Shown here: one piece after another, positions 53,101 through 62,735 of the stretch
How positions within the stretch are numbered: position 1 is the first letter of the stretch
Layout: each line of letters starts with the position of its first letter
Assembly (NCBI RefSeq): GCF_021018805.1
Contig: NC_086259.1
Span: forward strand, 5,580,001 to 5,644,000
Source of the DNA: Prinia subflava
Lineage: Eukaryota; Chordata; Aves; Passeriformes; Cisticolidae
Direction: 5' to 3'
Length of the DNA: 64,000 nucleotides
Translations under genes and position numbers: made by a program
The notes under the pieces: model-generated
Seen by the model: the letters and a program-made list of their open reading frames with translations, nothing else
Database searches by the model: none
Told to the model about the DNA's origin: nothing

Positions 53101-56100
53101 TTTAATACTGACATTTAACTTCTAAGTAGCTAACACACAAAAGTTTGGTGAAGGTGTATCCTTTTAATGTATTTTGTTTAATGAATTTAAGAACCCTACA
53201 GACCTAATAACAAGAACTGCTAATAGATAAGCTTAAGAACTCAGGGCCTTCATGAAGTGGGTTTTTTGATTCTGTTTGGTTTTAAATTTTGTGTGACATT
53301 TGCTTAAGTTTATTGACACAAATAGCAAAATCTGCCAACCATCTTCAGTAAAGTAAATAGAATTTTCATCAAATTTACACCTAGTTCATATTTTGAGCTC
53401 AGATTCAGATCTTTTTCTTCTGTGAAGATTATTTTAAAGTGTACCTTTGATTTTATGTATTAATTCATTTTGGAGGCCTGCTCAAAACCTTCTGTAATGA
53501 GACCTTTTTTACTGTTCAGAAGTCATCTATAATTCGAGAGATTACTGCTACAGATGGAGGCAACAGGAGCAGTAAAGTTGAACTTGCTGTAACTGTAACC
53601 AGTGCAAAAAACCAGCCTCCACAGTGGGAAAGAGACAGCTATGAAGTTGTTATTCCGGAGAATACGACACGGGATGCCTCAATTTTGGTAAGGTTGTCTG
53701 TCTGTCTGTAGCTCTCAGGCTGCAGAGGAACTGAACATTGTTTCTTTGCTTGAATGTAGTGAGCTTTTATAAGAGTTTTGTGGTTTGTATCTAAATATGT
53801 GGGAGAATCCAAACACAAAAGCTTTTAGAAACGTTGTTGTACTTACAGAAGGGTTGATTACACACACTTTCTGAACTGTGCAGACAATCAAAGCAACTTC
53901 TCCCCTTGGAGATCCCCGTGTCACTTACAACCTGGAAGAGGGGCTTGTCCCAGAGACCAACATGCCAGTTCGTTTCTACCTGACTCCAAACAGACAGGAT
54001 GGTTCTGCCTCAATCCTGGTAGCTGAGCCCCTGGATTATGAAACAACCAAGAGCTTTCTGCTGCGGGTGCGAGCACAGAACGTGGCTGCAGTTCCTCTGG
54101 CAGCATTCACCACGGTCTATGTTAATGTCACAGGTGTGTGAGCGTTCAGTGTGTGGCACGGTACAACCCTGCACTTCTGTCCTTTCAAGTGGTACAGGTT
54201 TCTCTCTGTGTGCTCTGTTTGATGTTCTAGATGTCAATGACAATGTCCCATTCTTCACTTCATCCATTTATGAAGCCTCAGTGACAGAGGGAGCTGATGT
54301 GGGGACATTTGTCACTCAGGTGTCTGCCACCGACCTTGACCTTGGTCAGCATGGTGAGGTAAGAAAGTGGGGACCTTCATCTCCCCTGATGAAAACTGTG
54401 GAATAACTTCTGCATGAGCTAAATAGTCTGGAAACTTTCAACTTTTTCAAAGGGGTGACTAATAGGGGAATGTAGAATGACATAAAGGAGTTAATTACAT
54501 CCATCTCTGTGTTGCCATGTGAGAAATGCATCTAAAACTCATAGGTGTGAGGCAGAAGACAAAGAGGAAATATTTACACAGCCTGTAGCTTAGCTGAAAT
54601 GCTTGCTGTAGAATTCCCGTGTTTGGAAAGTTCTACATAGACCTAAAATGAGATTGGATAAATGAATGGAAGAAAAGATGTGTTAAAAGCTTCTGTGAGT
54701 TGGAAATCATTGGCAGTACTGCACACTGAATCCTTACAAAATATGGCAAATTAACACCCAAAGAGGATGTATTCCTTGCTGATTAAAAAACCTGAAAATA
54801 GATAAATCCTTAGAACAAGAGTGCAAGCTGAAGTCAGGCCACAAAACCATGCATATAATAGAGAGTAGGACATGGTCTGTGATCCTGAGCAGGCTGAAAT
54901 GCAGCTCACCTGTGGCTGCTGTAGAAATACTTGGGACCTTTAGCTGAGTTTGAGTGCTGCAGCACAAGCACTGTACAAACGTGTGCTGGTGAAACCAGGA
55001 GCTGATTAGACAAATTATTTTCCTTTACAGATCAGCAGTCAAGGAAGTTAATTGGCTTTAGATCAGATTGCTGAAGCTGCAGTTTTACCCAGCTTCCTTG
55101 GCCTGATCAAGTACTCAGTTGGGACAGTTCTTCCTCTCTTTAGTACTATTCTACTTGTGAACTACTCAACAGAAGGAAATTATGTATTAACAACTTCTTT
55201 TTAATCCTACAGATAACTTACTCCCTGTTACATGACAGTGGCAGAGACTACACCCAATTCCGCTTGGACCCCCAGACAGGCTCCATTTACACCACCTCAG
55301 TGTTTGACAGGGAGCAGAAGGGCTCCTACCTTCTGGAAGTCAAGTCAGTGGATGGCTCTGAATCAGCTCGACCTGGAAAGCATGGGAAACCAAACTCTGG
55401 TAAGAGACAGGTGGCTGTGCTAAGTGTGATATTACTTGGATTGTGTCTGAAAACAGAAGCTCTGAAATAGAAGATTAAATGGTAATTTCCTTTTTTTGTT
55501 TCCATGCCTTGTGAAAGAGTGTCTGTTGTTCTGGTTTCAGGGTGGCTTTTTTGCCATTCACCTGTGCAACAATTGTGTCAGAGCTGGAAGATACTTTAGA
55601 TGATGATCAAGCAAGTTCTTTGTTCTGAAATAAAAAAACCCCTACAGACCTTCATATTTAGAGTTTAGAGAGTGTTTTCTAGCAAACAAAGATGTGCCTA
55701 TTATCTGCAGGATGCAAATCTTTGGGCAGTGCAAGTGTTTCTCAAAGCATTGCATAAGATACAGTATTCAGTCAAAAGTAATTACAAAGCAGGAATGTGC
55801 AAGATAGAAAATCTTTTTTCTTAATTGATCACCTTGCTTAAATAAAAACTTAAAATTTTGTGGCTTCAGGATGAAAAGTTATGACTAAACACTGTACAAC
55901 TGCCACATTAGGCATCAATTATTCAATTATTCATGTAGTATGTGTTGCAACAAATTGGATGTGACATTTATTTGATACCCAAGTGCTTTTGAATCATGTT
56001 GGTATATACGCGGTCCGCAACCCCAAGGGTTTGTTTCTGTATTGTCTGCATATTTGTCTCCATTGACTGTGCAGGCAGACAGGTGAGGGGATTGTGGCTG

Positions 56101-59100
56101 ACAGAAGTGGCACAGCTGGGGTCTGAGTCTCTGCTCCTTGTCTCTGCAGACACGGCCTACGTGCGTGTGTCCGTCAGCGACGTCAACGACAACCAGCCCG
56201 TCTTCGCCCAGGGCGTGTACGAGGTGAACGTGGGTGAGGACCAGGATGTGGGGTCCACCATCCTCACCGTCAGTGCCCACGATGAGGATGAAGGTACAGC
56301 ACTGCAACCCCCCACAGCTCTGCCCAAAATATGAATCAGTTGATCTCAGCACACCAAAACAAACTGGGTGGTGTGAGAAAGGGAAATGTCATTCTGTCTC
56401 TAGGTTTTAAAACTTCTTTAAGTGTGCGCTGATCAGGCACGAACATTAGTTCATAAGGGAGCTGTGAGGCACAATCTCCTATTTCAGGAGACACGTACTA
56501 ATGTGGGATGATAGGAGATAATTTCTGTGCCTGCAGATACAAAGTTTTTATAGATCAGATCATTTTCTTACAAATGGGTGCCAATAAAAACGTCCTGGTT
56601 AACTAGAATAAGTCAGACTTGATTTCAGTGAAATTCATGTGCTTTCTCTGTGATGGACAGAATAGTTTGTGTTTGGTTTGTTTATTTTATTTGAATCTAG
56701 AATTCTTAAATGCATATGATGAATTTTAGCTACACTGTTTTATCTACTAACCAACCAGAAATTCAGCCACTAATCATATAAAAGTACATAACCAGTGCAC
56801 AAAAAGAGAGAGGGATCAGTACATGCTTCCATCTTCTGACCATGGAGCACTGCTAATTCAGCTTCACTGTATGGTGAAACGTTGTTTTTTTTGTTGTTGC
56901 GCAAGTCCCAAGGACTGTTCTCTGTGTGTTTGTGAAGTGCAAGGAAATCCTAACTGCACTGGATTCCTTCCACTGTGTAGGAGGCAAATATGATGAAGAT
57001 GTACTGCAGAAGGATTTACCTACTCAAGGAACTTTCGTTTGGTACTTAGGCTGCCTGTAAATCTGCTCTGTAGTGTTGGACAGGGCACCTGATGTGATTG
57101 ATGTGTGGCATTTCATTCCTACCCTCTCAATAAAGTAAAAACAGAATTATGACTTCATTGTGTAGGCACATTTTGTAGAGACAAACTACAATTGGACACA
57201 CCAGAATTGAAAATGCTGCCAGTAGTTTGACATAGCCACATGTTTAAAAGACCACAAAAACTATAAAATAAAAATAATACCACTAACCAGTTATTGTATG
57301 ATTTGAACTTCATCGCACCATCAGTCTACTTCAAGAAATGTGTGTTTTCTGCCACTGTTGGTAATTGACAGGAACAAATGCTAAACTCCGGTATCAGATC
57401 ACAGCTGGGAACACAGGAGGAGTGCTGGATGTAGATCCAGAAACAGGAGCCATTTTCATTGCCCAACCACTGGACTATGAAGAAACAAAAATGTATGAGA
57501 TCCACTTGTTGGCCTCTGATGGGAAATGGGAGGATTACGCAGTTGTCATCATCAACATCATGAATAAAAATGATGAGGCTCCAGTTTTTTCTATCAATGA
57601 ATACTATGGAAGTATAATTGAGGAACTGGATGCATTACCAGTCTTTGTACTTCAGGTAGGGTATGCAGTTTCACAGATTATAATATTTCAATGAAAGAGC
57701 ACAGATTACTGTGGTACAATTATGTTAAAAATAACTCAGTGCATATATGTTAATGAAGTTTAGTTTGACTAAGTTTTTTTTTGTCACTGAAGAGAAAAAA
57801 TGAACTTTTGTGAAAAAAAAAATAAATTACAGGGATAGTAAGCAGGATAAACAGGATGGATCAATTGTTGATCCTGAAAAGCAAATAACTGACAATTTAA
57901 AGTACCTACCAGAATGTCATATTTAAATTACCTGTATGAATATCAAAAATATAACATTATTTTAGTACTATAATTGCTAAATTGTTGACATTGTTAAAAA
58001 TTCATATTTGCCTGCTCCGAATTGTCCCTGGATTTGCTATTCCCTGGCATGCACATGTTAATACCATGTCGCATGCTTTTGCTTGGACTCCTTTAAACTG
58101 GAGCAGCACATAGGATGTGATGCAATCACTGTATATTTCATACTTTCTATATTTGTTTTTTTTTCCAAAACGTTCGTAGGTTCTGGCCAGGGATCCTGAT
58201 AGTGGTGCTGATGGAGGAGATTTGAGGTACTCCTTGCATGGGTATGGTGCAGCTGATATTTTCACAATCGATGAGAAGACAGGCAGCATTTACTGCCACA
58301 AGAGGCTGGACCGGGAGGAGCGAGCACTGTGGAGGTTCATTGTGCTGGCTACCGATGAAGGTGGAGGAGGCCTCACAGGGTTTGCAGATGTGATCATCAA
58401 TGTGTGGGACATAAACGACAACGCACCCACGTTCACGTGCATGCCTGATGACTGCAATGGGAACGTCTTTGAGAACTCTCCTGCAGACACCCTGGTCATG
58501 GAAATGGCTGCAGTGGATCGCGACGATCCCAGCGTTGGTCTGAACGCAGCGCTGACCTACAGGATAACCGAGAACGTGAAGAACGAGTTTGGTACTGACA
58601 TGTTTAACATCAATCCCAACACCGGGACCATCCACGTGGCACGGGGACTGCTGGACAGGGAGAGCACTGAGAGTTATTTTCTCACTGTTGAAGCGAGCGA
58701 TGGGGGAGGGCTAACAGGAACTGGCACTGCCACTGTGTGGGTTGCGGATGTCAATGACAATGTTCCGAAATTCACCAAGACGCTGTGGCAGGCAGCAATT
58801 CCTGAGAACAGTGCCATCGACTCAGAAGTCCTGCAAGTGTGTGCTACGGATGCAGACGTTGGGGAAAATGCAGATTTGATGTTCAGCATCATTGGGGGAG
58901 ACCCAGATGAGAAGTTTTATATTGAGAATGACAAAGAATGGCAATGTGGCACCGTTCGACTGAAGAAGAAGTTGGATTTTGAGAATGCCCGTGAAAGACA
59001 GTTTAATCTTACTATTACTGTGGAAGATCTGGATTTTTCTAGTGTTGCAGTGTGCCTGATTGAAGTTGAAGACTCAAATGACCACAGCCCAGCTTTCCCT

Positions 59101-62100
59101 TCTCAATTTATTCAGACAAACCCTGTATTTGAAGACGTGCCTGTAGGTACTACAGTAGCTACGGTGAGGGCTACAGACAAGGACTCTGATTTGAATGGGA
59201 AGATCATCTATTCTATAAAGTCAGATTCAGATCCTATGAGACAGTTTGTGGTTGACCAGTTTGGTCACGTGGTTGTGGCCAATGCGCTGGATCGTGAAGC
59301 CATTCAGAAATACACTTTAATTGTACAAGCCTCAGATCAGGGGACACCTGCCCGCACTGGAAGTGTTACAGTTTTAATTAACTTGCTTGATATTAATGAC
59401 AATGGACCAAGGTTTGAGGCACCATACATGCCTGTAGTTTGGGAAAACACGCTGAAGCCTGAAATAGTGCATATGAACCATACATCAAAGCTGCTTCATG
59501 CGTTTGATCCAGATGGGGAGGAGAATGGGCCACCCTTTACCTATTCATTGCCTCCAGATTATCAGAATTCCTTGGATTTTTCTCTTACTGACAACAGAAA
59601 TAGCACAGCAACTATAACAGCTTTGAGGTCCTTTGACAGAGAAAAGCAGAAGGTGTTCCACCTGCCAATAGTTATAACAGATAGTGGGATTCCAGCAATG
59701 AGCTCCACAACCACCCTGACTATAACAGTTGGGGATGAGAACGACAACTGCCACGAGTCTGGGCACAAGGAGGTCTATGTGTACAGCTACAAAGGTAAGG
59801 GCTAGCTGCATGTTAGATCAGATTCTGGGTATTATATCGGATTCAAGAAATAACAGAGTTTTACACTTAATTTCTTTCCTGCAATCTGTTAATCTATTTC
59901 TTTAATGATTTACATACTTCAAAACTGCAGCTCCTGTTCTGTAAACAACTAACTAAAGTGGAATAAGTGAAATACATTTGTAAAACTCAGATCTTTTTGT
60001 GTAAAAGATTACCTACCAAAAACCTGTTAGCTACAAGCAGGTATGCATTAAACTTACATTAAAAGCAGTATTTCTTTAGGCCCATAAAATCTATTTTCCA
60101 TTAATGAGTGTTCACCTACAGAAGGTATTTTGCAGTTACAATTTCTGAGTTTGGTATGCCTAAACCAGAAAAACCAGATGTAACCAGATCATACTGTAGA
60201 AATGAGAAAATGAAGCATCTAGATTGGCTTGGCTCCAGATTTGAACCTTAAAAATCTCCCATGTTGCTGAACCTGGACTGTGGATTTCAAAAGTCTCCTG
60301 CCCTGGATTTGTTCCTCTTGCTGTTTTAGAAAAATTAATTGGATGGTCCTCTTCTGTGCCAGCCCTCAAGAGCCTGGAAAAATCACCAAGATGTGGCCCA
60401 GTTTGGTGTCTTCTTGCCCTTTTCCTTTTCCCAGTCATGTCCTTCTCTCCCAGCTGTGCCCCATAAGATGCTCTCCTTCTTCTGCTGGGTTCAATAATTC
60501 AAAATAATAGAGTAGCAATGAAACACTTGCAATTAACTCCTGATATGGTGACTTTTAATTTTTCTTTTGTCTGAGAGCTTTTTTTGAGAGTTGTATTTAT
60601 GTATGATTCTGGTATTGTTTTGTGCTGTTTCCAGCTTTTCTTCTTTCATGTGACATCTCCAGTGTACTCACATTGCCAGAACTGGCAGAAATCATTTGAC
60701 AGGCTATGCATTGTTTTAAGAATCTTGGATCCTAATCATCACTAAATTGAGCAGAAGTCTAAAAATAATAAATGCAGTAATGAATGTGACAGAATATAAA
60801 GTGCACTGAAAAGCAAAAATTAAATGCAGATTTATTATAATTTATCTCAACAGGAAAATGGTCAACAACAGTGCTTGGGGATGTGTTTGCACCAGATCAG
60901 GATGACTGGGACAATAAAACATTTCTCTCTGAAGGAAAACTGCTCAAGTGAGGATTGTATTTCTGTCAAAATGAGTAATATTTATGCTTGTGTAATTATT
61001 TTGCTCACTATGTATTTCTCTGTGTTCAGGATCTGCATAAAGCCAGCGTTATTGAGTGTATCAAGGAATGTACCTTTTGAATGCTCTTTTTCTTTTTTGC
61101 TTGGCTTACTAGGTATTAAGAAATTACTGCATGAAATATTTTTTCCAAGACAATGCAGGATCACACCATGATGTTGATTTTTAGTCAGATGTCATAGTTA
61201 ATTTACTTAGAAATGTGCATTCTGTAAGCTGCAGTTTAAAAATAGGCAGAGTTCCTAACGCTTACTCTCAGATGTTACGGCTGATGGAATACAAATCCTG
61301 AATTTAAAAGCAAAGAATGGAGTAATTTCATCAAAAGTGGAAGGGAATTTGGTGCTCTCCTTTGATGGCTAAATTTACAACTGCATGTGAAAACCATGAC
61401 TCAGATTAGTGGAGTTTTTTTTCTGTTAATTGAAATGTTGAATTGGACCCTTAATTCCTACTTAGACATTATATGTTTATATCATAAGGTGAGATGGTTT
61501 ATGGCATAATTATATGCTGTCTGAAAGGGAAAGAATGGATGTGAAAGTGAATGTGAATTGTAGTCTCTGCTGTGACTAAAAGTTTAAAAGCTTTATGTAG
61601 CCCTGAATTAAAGACTTTCTGTCCATCAGCAGCCCCCGGACCTGCTTCCATGCCTAGAGGTCACTGTTCCATAATAATGGTCATGGAATATTTCCATAAT
61701 TGCTGATTACTGGCCCTTTGAGGTGTTCAGTGAAGATTCTGTGAGAGATTTTTTACAGACTGTTCCAGATAGAGATGTGAGAACCTGGGATGATCACTGT
61801 GGGTTTGGGTTTGTCACTCCCTCAGAGACGTGCCCACGCTGCCTGTGCTGAACCACGTGGTTCAGCTGCACATTGCTTTTGTTCAACTCTGGGAAAGGCT
61901 GAGTGGCTGGAATATCTCTTTATAAGATCTGCAGGTTGTCATTTCCCAGTTAAGGTGGCTGAGGTGCCTTTCTGAGGTTGTTGGATAATTCCTGTATGTT
62001 TTGGCCCTATAACCTTCACAGTGACATTTAAGGCCTTCTGAATGGTGTTAATGAATAAAGTGAGTCCTCAACTTTGATTTGTTAAGATTTCCTAATTGAA

Positions 62101-62735
62101 AGTTTCTGTCTAGATCTTTCAGATTAAATCAGAGGACTGGGTCTTTGCTGATGGTGGATAACACTCCTCAGGGAATATACAACTTAAGAGTTAGAGTTTC
62201 TGATGGAGTTTGTCCTGATGTTATATCTACAGTACAAATCCACGTCACTGACCTGGAAAATGAAGCCATACAAAACTCAGCCACTGTGCGTTTCTCAGGT
62301 TAGTTTATTTGCTGGTGAGAGTTTAGATTAGCTGCTAACTTAATGTTTATGGGGCGTAGATATTATTACATCAAGACTTGACTTGCTTGTCACTATAGGG
62401 CACTTTCTGGTATGTTTCCATATTGTTAAATAAGAAATTAATTGAGAAATTAACCTGTGAGCTCCCAGGTATTCACATTTATCTGTTTTTGCATCCCCTG
62501 ACCAGATGTGACAGCAGAGGAGTTCATAAGGAGAGATGAACACGGCAAAACGAGACATGGCAAGTTCAAGGAGTTCCTTGCAAAGCTGTTACCTGCAAGG
62601 CTGAGTGATGTGATTGTCTTCAGTGTGATGAGCAGGGGCGGCAGACAGACAGACGTGAGGTTTGCAGTCCGTGCTGGCTCGGCCTATTACAGACCTGAGA
62701 AACTGCATGCAGAGATGGCAGCGTTCAAAACCGAG
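22235..62735 (+). CDS. Type III (invertebrate-type) classical cadherin, probable orthologue of chicken Hz-cadherin; 5' 21 exons
   Basis: Twenty-one exons join with consistent phases into 2042 codons; the gene runs off the right edge. The order is a signal peptide (residues 1-28, cleavage after ARA), about 17 EC repeats, and then a region after the DENDN linker that reads YVYSYKG, DDWDNKTF, ENEAIQNSATVRFS and VTAEEFIRR. That last part matches the segment between the EC repeats and the EGF/laminin-G domains of Drosophila N-cadherin, and no protocadherin, FAT or type I/II cadherin has it. The missing part should encode EGF, LamG, transmembrane and catenin-binding regions. Family role: calcium-dependent homophilic adhesion at the cell surface; chicken Hz-cadherin is reported in retinal horizontal cells. 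There is no type I-style Trp2 or furin-processed prodomain near the N-terminus. Several EC linkers lack calcium ligands. Exon 1 is extremely GC-rich compared with the rest. Confidence 0.93.
26104..26143. repeat. Poly(T) tract
   Basis: Forty bases of T interrupted by a single C, inside cadherin intron 1. It has no flanking retroposon body that I recognise. Confidence 0.9.
27240..27520 (-). mobile_element. CR1 LINE fragment in cadherin intron 1
   Basis: The plus strand carries the reverse-complement CR1 landmarks acatctgttccagtctctc, aaaagatttcttcccaac, ctcttttagtttgtaccc and attactccttgtcttgtccc. The outer ends are uncertain by tens of bases. Confidence 0.85.
28524..28547. repeat. Poly(A) tract
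   Basis: An A-run with one G interruption in cadherin intron 1. It carries no coding or retroposon signature. Confidence 0.85.
28880..29012 (+). mobile_element. CR1 LINE 3' fragment in cadherin intron 1
   Basis: Contains the CR1 3' motifs agcctggtctagtgggagat, gtccctgcccatgg, tccaaggtcctttccaaccc and attctgtgattcc. The orientation is plus and the 5' end is truncated. Confidence 0.88.
37115..37312 (+). CDS. Cadherin exon 2: end of EC3, start of EC4
   Basis: Residues 341-406. It completes EC3 with TVTDVNDNVPEW (full calcium linker) and opens EC4 with VVSPEAAAGTEVYKLLAVDADEG. Acceptor ctcctttag, donor gaag|gtaaat, phases 1 and 1. Confidence 0.93.
37665..37955 (+). mobile_element. CR1 LINE fragment in cadherin intron 2
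   Basis: The CR1 body includes tgacaggacaagtgggaat, gcacagggtgcccagagcag, aggccaggttggacactggg, tttgcccatggcagggggtg and cccttccaatccaaac. Plus orientation. Spurious minus-strand open frames overlap it. Confidence 0.92.
38183..38408 (+). CDS. Cadherin exon 3: rest of EC4, start of EC5
   Basis: Residues 407-481. The exon reads GGEDRFEVEKDTGWIRT and then VVAADKLGSRGSPASVSV. EC4 ends in IAGFRAPQF instead of DxNDNxPxF. EC5 begins YLVYVPESTPPGEP. Phases 1 in, 2 out; donor gcc|gtaagt. Confidence 0.92.
40843..41047 (+). CDS. Cadherin exon 4: EC5 core
   Basis: Residues 482-550: FLTVTAVSYQKKSL, GLFSIDGATGAISLTGSVDY and an acidic EEDEEQSS loop. A long T-tract acceptor ends in atgcag, and the donor is gag|gtaggt, exit phase 0. 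EC5 has SVDYE where a typical EC has LDRE or LDYE. Confidence 0.92.
42135..42275 (-). mobile_element. CR1-like LINE fragment in cadherin intron 4
   Basis: The plus strand reads accatagaatcttctgagtt, then agtccagctcctggtcctgc and attgtccagacactgcttga, a reverse-orientation CR1 3' end. More diverged than the other copies. Confidence 0.75.
42731..42842 (+). CDS. Cadherin exon 5: EC5/EC6 linker
   Basis: Residues 551-587: VLVVITDVNDCAPEFHQSIY then VGVPETVPMTTALLQ. The linker has Cys in place of the second Asn of DVNDN. Acceptor ccccattaag, donor caag|gttagt, exit phase 1. Confidence 0.9.
44040..44289 (+). CDS. Cadherin exon 6: EC6
   Basis: Residues 588-670: VTATDCDSKENAQLLYYTLS, an LDYERPNHLYEF strand and the linker NVNDEGPEF, in which the final Asn is replaced by Glu. 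The donor gt|gtaaat exits in phase 2 inside a valine codon. Confidence 0.93.
47059..47201 (+). CDS. Cadherin exon 7: first half of EC7
   Basis: Residues 671-718: YRSFVSEDAGPNTLIATV, AVDPDGDGVTYDILS and FVIDPKKG. Acceptor tttttaacag, donor aaag|gtaatt; phases 2 and 1. Confidence 0.92.
49513..49685 (+). CDS. Cadherin exon 8: second half of EC7
   Basis: Residues 719-776: LIRLRASPFPKLQGTEYVL, NVTATDDNASGG (two N-glycosylation sequons) and the linker IDDVNNNKPIF, with Asn replacing the Asp of NDN. Exit phase 0. Confidence 0.92.
50644..50812 (+). CDS. Cadherin exon 9: first half of EC8
   Basis: Residues 777-832: ASVLENQPSGTFVLQVEATD then ADEGANGVVKYGL and FSIHPDTG. Typical EC with LEN and DADEGANG calcium motifs. 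Phases 0 and 1. Confidence 0.93.
51344..51407. repeat. AT-rich palindromes in cadherin intron 9
   Basis: 51344-51365 is a perfect 22-bp palindrome built on tttatttaatt. Shortly after it lie 9-bp perfect arms (ttagaaaat / attttctaa). The low complexity makes chance more likely than for the 16.9-kb cluster. Confidence 0.8.
51642..51812 (+). CDS. Cadherin exon 10: second half of EC8
   Basis: Residues 833-889: VLTTVQVFDREKQREYPITV, TATDQAAEPL and the linker LDQNDNDPRF. The next codon is split T|AT across the intron. Phases 1 and 1. Confidence 0.93.
52339..52511 (+). CDS. Cadherin exon 11: EC9 first part
   Basis: Residues 890-947: FLREDTRVGTSFLRVAARDD, DYSSNAAITYSI, INPTTGWVFVNQPIS. Acceptor tacattag, donor cag|gtatgg, exit phase 0. 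Confidence 0.9.
53520..53687 (+). CDS. Cadherin exon 12: EC9 end and EC10 start
   Basis: Residues 948-1003: REITATDGGNRSSKVELAV then TSAKNQPPQW, a linker without DxNDN, then YEVVIPENTTRDASIL. Phase 0 at both ends. Confidence 0.91.
53884..54133 (+). CDS. Cadherin exon 13: EC10
   Basis: Residues 1004-1086: IKATSPLGDPRVTYNLEEG, AEPLDYETTKSFLLRVRA and VYVNVT, with the aspartate of the linker split across the intron. The usual DADxGxN motif is replaced by TSPLGDPR. Confidence 0.92.
54231..54358 (+). CDS. Cadherin exon 14: EC10/EC11 linker
   Basis: Residues 1087-1129: DVNDNVPFF followed by YEASVTEGADVGTFVTQV and ATDLDLGQHGE. It is separated from exon 13 by only 97 bp, one of the shortest introns here. 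Phases 1 and 0. Confidence 0.93.
55213..55399 (+). CDS. Cadherin exon 15: EC11
   Basis: Residues 1130-1191: ITYSLLHDSGRDYTQFRLD, TGSIYTTSVFDREQKGSYL and a positively charged loop ARPGKHGKPNS before the final strand. Phases 0 and 1. Confidence 0.92.
56150..56293 (+). CDS. Cadherin exon 16: EC11/EC12 linker
   Basis: Residues 1192-1239: AYVRVSVSDVNDNQPVF then VYEVNVGEDQDVGSTILTV and AHDEDEG. It is notably richer in GC at third positions than adjacent exons. Phases 1 and 1. Confidence 0.93.
57372..57655 (+). CDS. Cadherin exon 17: EC12 and start of EC13
   Basis: Residues 1240-1334: TNAKLRYQITAGNTGGVLDV, FIAQPLDYEETKMYEIHLL and the linker MNKNDEAPVF (first Asp lost), then IIEELDALPVFVLQ. Phases 1 and 0. 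Confidence 0.93.
58180..59794 (+). CDS. Cadherin exon 18: large exon, EC13-EC17
   Basis: 1615 nt, residues 1335-1872, more than five times any other internal exon here. It completes EC13 (DINDNAPTF), then encodes EC14 (ADVNDNVPKF), EC15 (EDSNDHSPAF), EC16 (DINDNGPRF) and EC17 (GDENDNCHESG) without an intron. It ends in EVYVYSYK at the start of the membrane-proximal region, the same junction found in Drosophila N-cadherin. EC14 contains a cysteine pair (TCMPDDC). Donor aaag|gtaagg, phase 1. Confidence 0.96.
60854..60947 (+). CDS. Cadherin exon 19: start of membrane-proximal region
   Basis: Residues 1873-1903: TTVLGDVFAPDQDDWDNKTF and EGKLLK. The DDWD motif after a Gly-x-Val segment is characteristic of type III cadherins after the last EC. 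Phases 1 and 2. Confidence 0.9.
62114..62298 (+). CDS. Cadherin exon 20: EC-like remnant of membrane-proximal region
   Basis: Residues 1904-1965: SFRLNQRTGSLLMVDNTPQG, YNLRVRVSDGVCPDVISTV and the closing DLENEAIQNSATVRFS. An EC-like fold is suggested but without a DxNDN end. Phases 2 and 1; donor tcag|gttagt. Confidence 0.92.
62506..62735 (+). CDS. Cadherin exon 21: TAEEFI block of the type III membrane-proximal domain
   Basis: Residues 1966-2042: VTAEEFIRRDEHGKTRHGKF, LPARLSDVIVFSVMS, TDVRFAVRAGSAYYRPEKL and MAAFKTE. It corresponds to the DEDFIR...DVRFSA.G.PYYKP segment of Drosophila N-cadherin, just before the first EGF-like domain. The donor gag|gtttgt is weaker than the others, and reading through meets a stop at 62832. 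Confidence 0.9.
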
